A stretch of 56,866 nt of DNA, taken from Candidatus Gastranaerophilales bacterium (GTDB lineage Bacteria; Cyanobacteriota; Vampirovibrionia; Gastranaerophilales; Gastranaerophilaceae). A model generated the notes under the pieces. It was not told where the DNA came from. It was given only the letters and a program-made list of their open reading frames with translations, and searched no databases. Location of the stretch: assembly GCA_944325185.1 (NCBI GenBank), contig CALUZA010000014.1, forward strand, positions 1-56,866, given 5' to 3'. Made by a program: the position numbers and the translations under genes. Positions 34,220 through 43,570 of the stretch are shown here, one piece after another (position 1 is the stretch's first letter; each line of letters opens with the position of its first letter).

Positions 34220-34978
34220 TTGTTTTTATCTAAATTAAAAAAGATATGGATAGCATTAGTGGTATATTTTATTGGGATAATTCCATCCCATGCCGCCCTG
34301 ACACTTCCAAATATAAATATTAGTATGCAAAATGCGTCTACGCCGCAAGAATTCACTCAAGGCGTACAAATTCTTATATTGCTCACAATTTTAACACTTG
34401 CTCCAAGCATAATTATAATGACAACGGCTTTTATAAGAATTGTAATTGTTTTATCTCTTACAAGACAGGCAATAGGAACAACTACTCTTCCGCCAAATCA
34501 AGTTATAGTAGGACTTGCACTAATATTAACCTTCTTTGTAATGTCACCTACTCTATCAAAAATTAACGAAACAGCATATCAACCATATATGAAAAACATA
34601 ATCACACAACAACAGGCGCTAGATAATTCAATTGTTCCGATACGTGATTTTATGTTTAAGCAAACACATGAGGAAGAACTTGCACTGTTTGTAAAACTTT
34701 CTAAAATCGAAAAACCAAAAACAAAGAAAGATGTACCTACCTATGTTTTAATACCATCTTTTGTTTTATCGGAATTAAAAACCGCCTTTAAAATAGGTTT
34801 TGTAATTTTTCTACCGTTTCTGGTTATTGATTTAGTTGTAGCATCGGTGCTTGTTTCAATGGGTATGATGTTTTTACCGCCAACAACTATCGCCATGCCA
34901 TTCAAATTAATAATGTTTGTTATGGTTGACGGATGGTTTTTAATAACAAAATCACTTGTTGAAGGATTTGTAACTTAA
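34220..34978 (+). CDS. fliP: Flagellar biosynthetic protein FliP
   Basis: Core of the flagellar type III export gate (FliP5-FliQ4-FliR1). It has 252 residues and starts at TTG with AGGCAGG upstream. An N-terminal cleavable signal (ALVVYFIGIIPSHA) precedes the mature helices. TTAFIRIVIVLSLTRQAIGT, LPPNQVIVGLALILTFFVM and the C-terminal MGMMFLPPTTIAMPFKLIMF are characteristic. FliQ follows 11 bases later. Confidence 0.97.
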   Translation: MFLSKLKKIWIALVVYFIGIIPSHAALTLPNINISMQNASTPQEFTQGVQILILLTILTLAPSIIIMTTAFIRIVIVLSLTRQAIGTTTLPPNQVIVGLALILTFFVMSPTLSKINETAYQPYMKNIITQQQALDNSIVPIRDFMFKQTHEEELALFVKLSKIEKPKTKKDVPTYVLIPSFVLSELKTAFKIGFVIFLPFLVIDLVVASVLVSMGMMFLPPTTIAMPFKLIMFVMVDGWFLITKSLVEGFVT

Positions 34979-34989
34979 AGGATAGATAT

Positions 34990-35259
34990 ATGGACGAAGC
35001 TTTAATATTAACTGTTTTTCAAAAAGCAATACTGCTTATTATGATAATTGCAGCTCCAATTTTACTTTCTGCAATAGTTGTAGGGCTAGCAATAAGCATA
35101 ATTCAATCCGTAACACAAATACAAGAACAAACTCTTACATTTGTACCTAAAATTTTTGCGGCACTTTTGGTTCTAATCGTTGCTGCACCTTGGATGATAG
35201 ATATATTCACGTCAACAACAAAAGAACTTTTTGAATATATAAAAGTTTTTATTTCATAA
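34990..35259 (+). CDS. fliQ: Flagellar biosynthetic protein FliQ
   Basis: A small export-gate subunit of 89 residues with two TM helices. VGLAISIIQSVTQIQEQTLT and FVPKIFAALLVLIVAAPWM are diagnostic. AAGGA is seven bases upstream of the ATG. It lies between fliP and fliR with normal spacing. Confidence 0.97.
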   Translation: MDEALILTVFQKAILLIMIIAAPILLSAIVVGLAISIIQSVTQIQEQTLTFVPKIFAALLVLIVAAPWMIDIFTSTTKELFEYIKVFIS

Positions 35260-35273
35260 AAGGAGACTCTTAA

Positions 35274-36065
35274 TTGGCACAGGCACCTAATCTTTTAAAT
35301 CTTCTATCTCCTTACAATATTGTCGTATTTATGCTTATATTTACCAGAATTACCGGACTTTTTCAATCGGCACCGTTTTTTTCAACAATACAAGCGCCAA
35401 TAATGACAAAAGTCTGGTTTGCAGGAATAATTGCTTTTATCTTATATCCCATAATTTATACTCAAAAAAACTTCATTTTGCCTAAAGACATGGCAGAGTT
35501 TATTATATTAATAGCAATAGAATTTTTAGTCGGATATCTGATAGGTTTTGTTGCAAACCTTATGATAGAAGGGGTTAGAATGAGCGGAAGCATTCTTTCA
35601 ATTCAAATGGGATTATCTATGTCAGAAGCACTCGACCCTGCAACAGGGGTTAATTCTCCTGAAGTATCAAGATTATATGTTTATTTGGCAACATTAATAT
35701 TCCTTGCAACAGGAGCATATCAATTTCTTTTTGCCGCCCTTTTAAACAGCTTTCATGGTATTCCCATGGGGGTTTTTCCTTTGTTTGATACAAACATAAT
35801 TAATTCTATGCTTCAAATTTTCTCACAGTGCTTTAAGATAGCATTCGGGGTTGCCTTTCCTATATTTTCAGTATTGCTTATAAGTGATGTTTTACTTGGA
35901 ATGATGAGCAAAATGATGCCCCAAATGAATATATATATGGTTGCAATCCCTGTAAAGATATATATGGGGTTATTTTTAATACTTGCCTTTTTAAGCGCTA
36001 CAAACATATACCTTCAAGGAGTAATAAAAAATTACATGCACGCAATAGGTGCAATGTTTACATAG
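35274..36065 (+). CDS. fliR: Flagellar biosynthetic protein FliR
   Basis: Export-gate subunit of 263 residues with six or so TM helices. It starts at TTG with GGAGA nine bases upstream (a possible brake on level, since one FliR is used per gate). The helix block LMIEGVRMSGSILSIQMGLS and the ALDPATGVNSPEVSRLY segment match FliR. FlhB begins six bases later. Confidence 0.96.
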   Translation: MAQAPNLLNLLSPYNIVVFMLIFTRITGLFQSAPFFSTIQAPIMTKVWFAGIIAFILYPIIYTQKNFILPKDMAEFIILIAIEFLVGYLIGFVANLMIEGVRMSGSILSIQMGLSMSEALDPATGVNSPEVSRLYVYLATLIFLATGAYQFLFAALLNSFHGIPMGVFPLFDTNIINSMLQIFSQCFKIAFGVAFPIFSVLLISDVLLGMMSKMMPQMNIYMVAIPVKIYMGLFLILAFLSATNIYLQGVIKNYMHAIGAMFT

Positions 36066-36071
36066 AAAATT

Positions 36072-37148
36072 ATGTCAAACGAACAAAACGAAAAAACAGA
36101 AGAAGCCACCCCGAAACGACGGGAAAAAGAGCGAGACAAGGGACATATTGCAAAAAGCCAAGATTTTACAGCCTCTCTTGTTTTAACATTTGGGCTGGGT
36201 TTAATATACGCTATGAGTCCTTCTATGCTTGAAAAACTTAAAAATATGTTATTTCAAGCATTAACAAATTTAAATCCAAGTCAAATACCTGATTCGGATG
36301 CAATTCAAATACTTGCACCATACTTAAAGGACTATGCGGAAATAACCCTTTTGTTTTTTGCTTTTCTTGCAATTAGTGCAGTTATGATATTAAGGTTTCA
36401 AACAGGAGCACTCTTTGCAAAAGAAGCTCTAAAACCAAATTTTGAAAGACTTTCTCCATCAAGTGCAATAAAATCCCTGATTGAAAAAATAAATATTTTT
36501 AAACCAAAACAAATGGTTGAATTAATTAAATCCGTAGTTAAAACAGCTGTTGTTGCAATGGTTGGATTCAATGTCATAATGAAGCGAAAAAATGATTTGT
36601 TCGGATTAATCGGAGCAGATCCTGCAACGGGGTTTGTTGTTATGGGTTCAGTTATTTTTGAATTATTAGCAACAATTTGTATACTTCTTATAATAATAGG
36701 AATTATAGATAAAAAATACCAAGACTGGGAATACAATAAATCCATAAAAATGTCAAAACAAGAAGTTAAAGACGAATTTAAAAACACAGAAGGAGACCCT
36801 AAAATAAAAAGCAAAATTCGCTCCTTCCAGATGAAAATTCTTCAACAAAAAATGATGTCAAAGGTAAAAGATGCAGATGTTGTTGTAGTTAATCCAACGC
36901 ATTATGCAGTTGCTCTGATGTACAATCCGGAAAAAGTTCCCGCACCGGTAGTTGTGGCTAAAGGCGTTGACTATGTTGCATTTAAAATAAGAGAAATTGC
37001 AAAAAACAATAATATTCCAATTGTTGAAAATAAACCACTTGCACGAAGTTTATACAAATTAGTAGAAGTTGATGGTATAATACCACAAGAACTATATGTT
37101 GCAGTTGCGGAAATTTTACAATACGTTTACGCACAAAAAGGAAGATAA
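36072..37148 (+). CDS. flhB: Flagellar biosynthetic protein FlhB
   Basis: Substrate-specificity switch of the export apparatus, 358 residues. The N-terminal EKTEEATPKRREKERDKG, four TM helices and the cytoplasmic domain with the autocleavage motif NPTH (residues 274-277) are all present. The RIREIAKNN-like and ENKPLARSLYKLVEVD segments follow. The cleavage motif is intact, so switching should occur as in other bacteria. No SD is obvious; coupling with fliR is likely. Confidence 0.98.
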   Translation: MSNEQNEKTEEATPKRREKERDKGHIAKSQDFTASLVLTFGLGLIYAMSPSMLEKLKNMLFQALTNLNPSQIPDSDAIQILAPYLKDYAEITLLFFAFLAISAVMILRFQTGALFAKEALKPNFERLSPSSAIKSLIEKINIFKPKQMVELIKSVVKTAVVAMVGFNVIMKRKNDLFGLIGADPATGFVVMGSVIFELLATICILLIIIGIIDKKYQDWEYNKSIKMSKQEVKDEFKNTEGDPKIKSKIRSFQMKILQQKMMSKVKDADVVVVNPTHYAVALMYNPEKVPAPVVVAKGVDYVAFKIREIAKNNNIPIVENKPLARSLYKLVEVDGIIPQELYVAVAEILQYVYAQKGR

Positions 37149-37175
37149 TGAAGTTTTGGAGGAATTAGAAACAGC

Positions 37176-39278
37176 TTGGGAAAATTAAAAGAATTACTAA
37201 AAAATAATGATATAGTTCTTGCTATTGGTCTTGTTACCATTGTTCTAATGATGGTAATACCTGTTCCTGCGCAATTGTTGGACTTATTACTTACTTTAAA
37301 TATTTCCCTTTCGGTTTTAATTCTTCTTGTTTGTTTATATACAAAAGAACCTCTTGAATATTCGAGTTTTCCTACAATTTTGCTTATAGCAACATTATTT
37401 AGACTTGGTTTAAATGTAACATCAACAAGACTTATTTTACTTGAAGCAAATGCAGGCTCTGTAATTGAATCATTTGGCCAATTTGTTGTAGGCGGAAACT
37501 ATGTAGTAGGTGCTGTCATATTTATAATTCTTGTAATTATTAACTTTATGGTAATTACAGGCGGAGCAGGCAGGGTGGCTGAAGTTAGCGCAAGATTTAC
37601 ACTGGATGCCATGCCCGGAAAACAGCTATCAATAGATGCCGACCTTAACTCCGGCTTGATTGACGAAAATGAAGCAAAGAAACGAAGAAAAGCGCTTCTA
37701 AGAGAAGCTGATTTCTATGGAACAATGGATGGTGCTTCAAAATTTGTCAAAGGAGACGCTACAGCCGGCATTATTATTACGGTAATTAACATTGTAGGCG
37801 GCTTGATTATAGGAATTGTACAGTTAAAAATGCAACCTATGACCGCTTTATCAACATATACAATTCTAACGGTCGGCGATGGTCTTGTATCTCAAATTCC
37901 TGCTCTTATTATATCAACTGCAACAGGTTTGATTATTTCTCGTGCATCAGGCTCGGATAATTCATTATCCGAAGATATTAGAAAAGAAATGTTTCAAAAC
38001 CCAAAAGTATTGGGTATCATTAGCGGACTATTATTTTGTATGGGAATAGTCCCAGGCATGCCGACAATTCCATTTTTGACAATATCTGCTTTAACAGGCG
38101 GTTTTAGTTACAAAAAATATAAAGAAAGAATTGAAGCTGAAAAACAAGCACAACAAGCTGAAAAAGATGCTAAAAAAGCCGAAAAACTTGGCAAGAAAAA
38201 GAAAAAGGCAACAAGAGAAAGCGTTCTTGAACTTCTTTCCGTAGAAACACTTGAAATAGAAATCGGATACAGATTAGTAAGTCTTTTAGATATAGAAAAA
38301 GGCGGAGATTTGCTTGATAGAATCTCGCAAATAAGAAGACAAACCGCTCTTGATTTAGGTATAGTTTTGCCTTCCATAAGGGTTAGGGACAATCTTCAAC
38401 TGCCGCCAAACACATATCAGATAAAATTAAAAGGAATAACAATTGAAACAGGAGAAGTTTATCCGGATAGATTCCTTGCAATGAATTCCATGGGTGGAGC
38501 AGATGATCCAAATGTAATAGGAATAAGCGCAATAGAGCCCGCATTCCATCTTCCTGCAACTTGGATTCTTGAAAAGGATAAAGAATATGCAGAAACAGCA
38601 GGATATACGGTCGTTTCCTCTTCTGCAGTTATTTCAACCCACTTAACAGAAGTAATCAAGAAAAATTCAAGCGAAATTTTGACTCGTGCAGACGTTCAGC
38701 AACTCATTGACAATTTGAAAAAAGAAACAAACGAAACTTATGTAAATGATTTAATGAAAGAATTGACAACTGCAGATGTTCAACAGGTGCTACAAAATCT
38801 TTTAAAAGAAAGGGTCTCTATTAGAGATCTTAAAACAATACTCGAAACAATGAGCTTGCAACACAAAATCAATAAAAACTATAACTACCTTACAGAGCAA
38901 TGCAGGCAAGCATTATGCAGAACTATTTGCAAACAAAACTTATCAGATACGGGTGAATTACTTGTTATTACCATGACTCAAGAAGTTGAACAAGAGATCG
39001 CAAAAGGAATAAATCCGGATGGAGAAAGCTTAACTTTGAATCCTGATTTTGTAAAAAGATTAATGGATAGCCTAAATTCTGAATTCGAAAGAGCTATTCA
39101 ACAAACCGGAAATCAACCTGTAATTTTATGTTCTTCACCCATTAGGTTGATTTTTAGACGCTTAATTGAAAGAACTTACCCACAAATAGCAATTATGTCA
39201 TATAATGAAGTAACAAATAATATAAAGGCAAAATCAGTAGGCATAATAAGGGCAAATATGAAAACTGCCACCATATAA
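37176..39278 (+). CDS. flhA: Flagellar biosynthesis protein FlhA
   Basis: The large export-gate protein of 700 residues. Eight TM helices occupy residues 1-320 with the FHIPEP-type segment (GRVAEVSARFTLDAMPGKQL, IDADLNSGLIDENEAKKRR). A Lys-rich linker (KKAEKLGKKKKKATRES) and the cytoplasmic domain with docking-cleft regions follow. The start is TTG, with GGAGGA 12 bases upstream, somewhat far. The TTG usage in fliP, fliR and flhA is a shared feature. A PilZ gene follows 10 bases later. flhF and fliA are not in this window. Confidence 0.97.
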   Translation: MGKLKELLKNNDIVLAIGLVTIVLMMVIPVPAQLLDLLLTLNISLSVLILLVCLYTKEPLEYSSFPTILLIATLFRLGLNVTSTRLILLEANAGSVIESFGQFVVGGNYVVGAVIFIILVIINFMVITGGAGRVAEVSARFTLDAMPGKQLSIDADLNSGLIDENEAKKRRKALLREADFYGTMDGASKFVKGDATAGIIITVINIVGGLIIGIVQLKMQPMTALSTYTILTVGDGLVSQIPALIISTATGLIISRASGSDNSLSEDIRKEMFQNPKVLGIISGLLFCMGIVPGMPTIPFLTISALTGGFSYKKYKERIEAEKQAQQAEKDAKKAEKLGKKKKKATRESVLELLSVETLEIEIGYRLVSLLDIEKGGDLLDRISQIRRQTALDLGIVLPSIRVRDNLQLPPNTYQIKLKGITIETGEVYPDRFLAMNSMGGADDPNVIGISAIEPAFHLPATWILEKDKEYAETAGYTVVSSSAVISTHLTEVIKKNSSEILTRADVQQLIDNLKKETNETYVNDLMKELTTADVQQVLQNLLKERVSIRDLKTILETMSLQHKINKNYNYLTEQCRQALCRTICKQNLSDTGELLVITMTQEVEQEIAKGINPDGESLTLNPDFVKRLMDSLNSEFERAIQQTGNQPVILCSSPIRLIFRRLIERTYPQIAIMSYNEVTNNIKAKSVGIIRANMKTATI

Positions 39279-39288
39279 AGGATTAACT

Positions 39289-39909
39289 ATGAAAGAATTA
39301 CTGCAAACAACAAGCGATTTTAAAATAATTCCAAATAATTTTAAAAGTTCAGGGTGTTTTAAGATATTAGAAATAAATAATACAGAAATTAAAGCTGAAC
39401 TTACCCTTGCAGACAAAAAAGAACTTGAAGACTATAATCCTCAAGAAGGAGTTGAAGTTTTTGGGGTAAATAAAGTCGGACTCGTATATTTTGAAACAAA
39501 AATCCTTTCAAGAGAAAATAACATCATAACGCTTGCAGCAACAAACGACTACAGCTTAATTCAAAGAAGAGAATATTCAAGAGTTGGTTTAACTCAAGGA
39601 AAAGTAACCTTTAAAGATTTTGCACCGGATGTGGTTTTAAAAGTAGAAGATATATCAGCAGGCGGTATAAAAATTATATGTACTCAACCGCTTGAACTTG
39701 AAAAAAATTATGCAGTTGAAATCTCGCTATCAAATAATATGAAAATAGAATGCGAATTACAGCCAATAAGAATAAACGAATCTAATTTCGAAGATAAAAA
39801 TGCATTTTGCGTTTCAGGAAAATTTGTTAATTTAGAAAATGTTGATAGAATTGTCCTTGTACAATATGCATTTAAAATAAAAATGGAAGAACAAAATAAA
39901 GAAAATTAA
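39289..39909 (+). CDS. PilZ-domain (YcgR-like) c-di-GMP-binding protein
   Basis: This protein has 206 residues in two domains. The N-terminal YcgR-N-like beta domain is at ~1-95, and the PilZ domain starts with the RxxxR motif QRREYSRVGL (around residue 103), followed by DISAGGI, the [D/N]xSxxG part. Both c-di-GMP-contacting motifs are intact. In other bacteria such proteins slow or steer flagella when c-di-GMP is high. Its place right after flhA and before an HD-GYP regulator makes that role likely here. Confidence 0.9.
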   Translation: MKELLQTTSDFKIIPNNFKSSGCFKILEINNTEIKAELTLADKKELEDYNPQEGVEVFGVNKVGLVYFETKILSRENNIITLAATNDYSLIQRREYSRVGLTQGKVTFKDFAPDVVLKVEDISAGGIKIICTQPLELEKNYAVEISLSNNMKIECELQPIRINESNFEDKNAFCVSGKFVNLENVDRIVLVQYAFKIKMEEQNKEN

Positions 39910-39910
39910 T

Positions 39911-40246
39911 ATGGAAAATACCGTCTATAAGCAAGAAGAGCAAAAGGTTAAATATTCTAAAATAATCTCGTCATTATTTTGTTCGAGCTCAATTATCATT
40001 CTTTCTTTTTTATGTTTATTAAACAACTTTTCAATCGACCTATACACAACAATGATTCTTTTAAAGGTTGTTATGCCTGCATCATTTTGTTTCTGGTTTA
40101 TAGGATTTGTTATTGGAAAAATATTAGACGGATTAAATGTAGAAATTGCAGTTAAAAAAATAACAGAAGAAAAAAAAGCATACGAAATACCAAGTATGTT
40201 TGCAAGCGATGAAGGTTATTCAAATGACGGATTGGATATATTATGA
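39911..40246 (+). CDS. Small two-TM membrane protein in flagellar run
   Basis: This protein has 111 residues with two TM helices (SLFCSSSIIILSFLCLL, then MILLKVVMPASFCFWFIGFV) and an acidic cytoplasmic tail ending NDGLDIL. No family is recognised. The ATG follows the PilZ stop by one base, and its last codons overlap the histidine kinase start by four bases (ATGA), so it is firmly part of the operon. A link between the PilZ protein, the export gate or the kinase is possible. Confidence 0.8.
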   Translation: MENTVYKQEEQKVKYSKIISSLFCSSSIIILSFLCLLNNFSIDLYTTMILLKVVMPASFCFWFIGFVIGKILDGLNVEIAVKKITEEKKAYEIPSMFASDEGYSNDGLDIL

Positions 40247-41889
40247 AAAAAATTAATTTTAACGGAGTTAAATCTATAAGATTAAGCATTTATTTTGCGG
40301 TGTTGTTAAGCATTATCATAATCGTTACAACAACACTTTTTGCAATTTATACTATGTTTAACATAAAAAATCTTGCAAGCGAATATGAATCTGACATATA
40401 CAAACTAAGATATTCACTTTCAACAATACTTGTGCAAGCCTTAATTATAGATACAAAAAGAAACAATTTTGAGGTTACAAAAAGCATAATTGATTTATTA
40501 AAAAGAGACAATCTTTTAGCATATACATACGTTAAAAATAATGACACCGGCAAAATAATTCTTGGTGATTACTCTGAAGCAACCATGGCAGAAAGCTTTA
40601 GGGCAGACTCAAATCAAAGCATTCAAAGACTTTCAAAAGTAATAGATGATTACACAGTTTATTTTGGAATCCCTGCAAAAAACCACATGGATATATACTA
40701 TGACGGTTTTTTCGACATGATTACAAACATTTTAACTTTATTTATAGTTTTTGGGGTAATTGTGAGTGTTATGATGTCAGGAATTATTTCAAAACCGCTT
40801 GAAAAACTTTCCAAGGCAGCAAAAGAAATCACGGAAGGTAATTTTGATGTAAAAATAGCCAAAACTAATTTTACAGAAATTAATGACTTAATTAATTCGT
40901 ACAATGAAATGGGATTACAGCTAAACGAGCTTTATTCTTCACTGGAGCTTAAAGTCCAAGAAAGAACCGTTGCGCTTGAAGCAGCCAACTATAAACTTCA
41001 AGAAACTCAAGCCATGATGGTTCATTCCGAAAAAATGCGTTCTCTTGGCGAATTGGTTGCAGGAATTGCACATGAAATAAATAACCCCGTAAATTTCATT
41101 CATGGAAATATAATGATTTTACAAAATTATGTAGATGACTTATTAAAACTGATAGACCTTTATGAAGCAAATAATATTTGTTTTCCAGACGAAATAAAAG
41201 CAAAAATAAATTCACTCAGAAAAGAAATTGATTTGGATTTCTTAAGAGGGGATGTTAAAGATTTAATTAAAAGTTGCATAGAAGGCACTCAAAGAACAAA
41301 AAATATAATTCTTGACTTAAAGAATTTCTCAAGAATGGAAGAAAGAGTTTTAACTCAACTTGACATACCAAAAGAAATAGATACAACCTTAAATATTTTG
41401 AATAATAAATATAAAAACAGAATAACAGTAATTAAAAATTATTCTCCCGATGTGCCTAAAATTGAAGCTTACGGCGGGCAATTAAATCAAGTATTTATGA
41501 ATATACTTGATAACGCGCAAGACGCAATGGCAGAAACAGGAACGCTCACAATTAATGTATACAAAGAACATTCTAAAGTAAAAATTGAATTTATTGACAC
41601 AGGGAAAGGTATACCTGAAGAAAATCTAAAAAAAGTATTTGACCCGTTCTTTACAACAAAACCGGTAGGAAAAGGTACAGGGCTCGGTATGAGCATTTCA
41701 TACAGGGTAATTAATGATCACCATGGCACAATAGAAGTAGATTCAAAAGAAGGCATAGGAACAAAATTCACTATCACGTTACCCATAAATCAAGAAACTA
41801 AAGAAAATGAAATGACCATGGAAGAAGAAATAATTGAAGATTTACAAAAAGAAAGCGGAGTTAAGAAAAATGACGGACAAGAGATATAA
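40243..41889 (+). CDS. Membrane sensor histidine kinase
   Basis: This protein has 548 residues. A TM helix (~17-38), an extracytoplasmic sensing region of ~120 residues, a second TM (~158-178) and a HAMP segment (~180-232) are followed by HisKA with the phospho-acceptor His277 in GIAHEINNPVNF. HATPase_c follows with N (QVFMNILDNAQDAM), G1 (DTGKGIP), F and G2 (KGTGLGMSISY) boxes. All catalytic boxes are intact. The adjacent overlapping response regulator is the obvious partner. The signal sensed is unknown. Confidence 0.95.
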   Translation: MKKINFNGVKSIRLSIYFAVLLSIIIIVTTTLFAIYTMFNIKNLASEYESDIYKLRYSLSTILVQALIIDTKRNNFEVTKSIIDLLKRDNLLAYTYVKNNDTGKIILGDYSEATMAESFRADSNQSIQRLSKVIDDYTVYFGIPAKNHMDIYYDGFFDMITNILTLFIVFGVIVSVMMSGIISKPLEKLSKAAKEITEGNFDVKIAKTNFTEINDLINSYNEMGLQLNELYSSLELKVQERTVALEAANYKLQETQAMMVHSEKMRSLGELVAGIAHEINNPVNFIHGNIMILQNYVDDLLKLIDLYEANNICFPDEIKAKINSLRKEIDLDFLRGDVKDLIKSCIEGTQRTKNIILDLKNFSRMEERVLTQLDIPKEIDTTLNILNNKYKNRITVIKNYSPDVPKIEAYGGQLNQVFMNILDNAQDAMAETGTLTINVYKEHSKVKIEFIDTGKGIPEENLKKVFDPFFTTKPVGKGTGLGMSISYRVINDHHGTIEVDSKEGIGTKFTITLPINQETKENEMTMEEEIIEDLQKESGVKKNDGQEI

Positions 41890-42898
41890 AATTCTTATTG
41901 TAGATGACGAAGAAGATAATTTAGCATTACTATACAGAACACTTCGCTCAAAATATGATATAACAAAAGCATCAAGCGCCATAGAAGCTCTTGAAATAAT
42001 GAAAACGGAACAATTCGACTGCATTTTATCTGATCACAAAATGCCTATTATGGATGGGGTTGAATTTCTAAAAAGAGTTTATGACATACAACCAAAAACT
42101 ATGCGACTTTTAGTTACGGCATATTCTGATGTTAAGATTTTAATTGATGCAATTAACTATGCAAAAATTTACAGATACATTAAAAAACCGTACACTCCTG
42201 ATGAATTACTTATGATAGTAGATTCTGCACTTGAATGTTATCAATTAAAAATTGACAACGAAAACCTTATAACTGATTTAAAAGACCTCTTTTCAGGCAC
42301 CATAAAAGCAATTATAGAAGCACTTGACGCTAAGGACTCGTTTACACTGGGAAGAAGCAGAAGAGTAGCATTTTACGCACTAAAAATAGTCAACAAACTT
42401 GCACTAAGTCCTACAGAAGTAAGTCAAATTGAACTTGCAGGGCTATTGCATGATATAGGTATGATTGGCGTTGCTGAAGAAATTTTAAACAAAACACAAA
42501 AACTTACCGACGAAGAATACGAAAAAATCAAAATGCATGTACACTACAGTGTAAAAATATTAGAAGATATTAAACAATTATACGAAATAACAGAAATAAT
42601 TAAATATCATCATGAATATTATAACGGTTGCGGATACCCTTATGGTTTAAAAGGAGAAGAAATACCCCTTGGTTCAAGAATTATAGCAATAGCTGATGCT
42701 TATGATTCAATGGTTTCAAACAGAGCATACAGAAAAAGTCTAACCTCTGAAGAAGCGGTTAAAATCCTTGAACAAGGTGCAGGGAAACAATTTGATCCTA
42801 ATTTAGTACAAATTTTTATAAGTATTTTACCCGATGCAATAAAAGAAATTGAAGCATACGAAAAAGAACAAAGAGAAACAGCAAATGAGAACAGTTGA
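41870..42898 (+). CDS. Response regulator with HD-GYP domain (c-di-GMP phosphodiesterase-type)
   Basis: This protein has 342 residues from the ATG at 41870 (GGAG 10 bases upstream; the longer frame only re-reads kinase DNA). The REC domain has ILIVDDEED and phospho-acceptor Asp55 in LSDHKMP. The HD-GYP domain has HDIGMIG (His194-Asp195), HHEYYNGCGYP (247-257) and IAIADAYDSM. Motifs for binuclear metal and GYP are present, so it should hydrolyse c-di-GMP on phosphorylation. It overlaps the kinase by 20 bases and pairs with the upstream PilZ effector, making a complete phosphorelay-to-c-di-GMP branch in the flagellar run. Confidence 0.95.
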   Translation: MTDKRYKILIVDDEEDNLALLYRTLRSKYDITKASSAIEALEIMKTEQFDCILSDHKMPIMDGVEFLKRVYDIQPKTMRLLVTAYSDVKILIDAINYAKIYRYIKKPYTPDELLMIVDSALECYQLKIDNENLITDLKDLFSGTIKAIIEALDAKDSFTLGRSRRVAFYALKIVNKLALSPTEVSQIELAGLLHDIGMIGVAEEILNKTQKLTDEEYEKIKMHVHYSVKILEDIKQLYEITEIIKYHHEYYNGCGYPYGLKGEEIPLGSRIIAIADAYDSMVSNRAYRKSLTSEEAVKILEQGAGKQFDPNLVQIFISILPDAIKEIEAYEKEQRETANENS

Positions 42899-43565
42899 AA
42901 TATATACAGGAGCATACGCCTCAGGTAAAAGTGAAAATGCGCTAAATAGAGCAATTGAATATACAAAAGAAAACAAAACAATTACCCTTGTTGATTTAGA
43001 TACAGTGGAACCTGCATATTGCATGCGACCAATAGAGAACAAATTAAAAAGCTACGGCATTAATCTTATACTGCAATCAGATTATTTTGGGCTTGGCGAA
43101 GCGGGAAGCTATGTAACAAACGAACAAATTAACTGCCTCAAAAAAACCGATGAAGATATAATAATTGATGTAGGCTACGGAGTAACCGGGCTTGATACGC
43201 TTGATATTTTAACCGATATAGATAGAGAAGAAAATATACAAATATATCTGGTTGTAAACACATCTAAATTCGAAACAAAAGACAAAGATTCAATAATTGA
43301 ATATATAAATTTCAACAGTGGAGAAAACAAAAAAACTTGGAAAAAAATTACGGGATTAATCTCTAACACCCATCTCGGAAATGAAACAACTTATGAAGAC
43401 ATAACAAGAGGGTACACAATATTAAAAAGTGTATCAAAAGACACCAATATACCCATTATTGCAATAAGCGCAGATAAAAAATTCGAAAAATATTTTCCAA
43501 ATAAAGAATACGACAAAACACCCGTCAGATTTTTAGACAGACATATGCCAGAAGCATTGTGGTAG
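42885..43565 (+). CDS. P-loop ATPase of unknown function at end of flagellar run
   Basis: This protein has 226 residues from the ATG at 42885, overlapping the HD-GYP gene by 14 bases. The P-loop is YTGAYASGKSENALNRA, and LVDLDTVEPAYCMRP looks like a second nucleotide-site motif as in SIMIBI/MinD-type ATPases. DEDIIIDVGYGVTGLDTL fits a Walker B-like strand. It is not FlhG by sequence (no clear deviant Walker A with KGGxGKT). Its place after the kinase and HD-GYP suggests a role in flagellar placement or signalling, but the family is not certain. Confidence 0.75.
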   Translation: MRTVEIYTGAYASGKSENALNRAIEYTKENKTITLVDLDTVEPAYCMRPIENKLKSYGINLILQSDYFGLGEAGSYVTNEQINCLKKTDEDIIIDVGYGVTGLDTLDILTDIDREENIQIYLVVNTSKFETKDKDSIIEYINFNSGENKKTWKKITGLISNTHLGNETTYEDITRGYTILKSVSKDTNIPIIAISADKKFEKYFPNKEYDKTPVRFLDRHMPEALW

Positions 43566-43570
43566 TTAAT

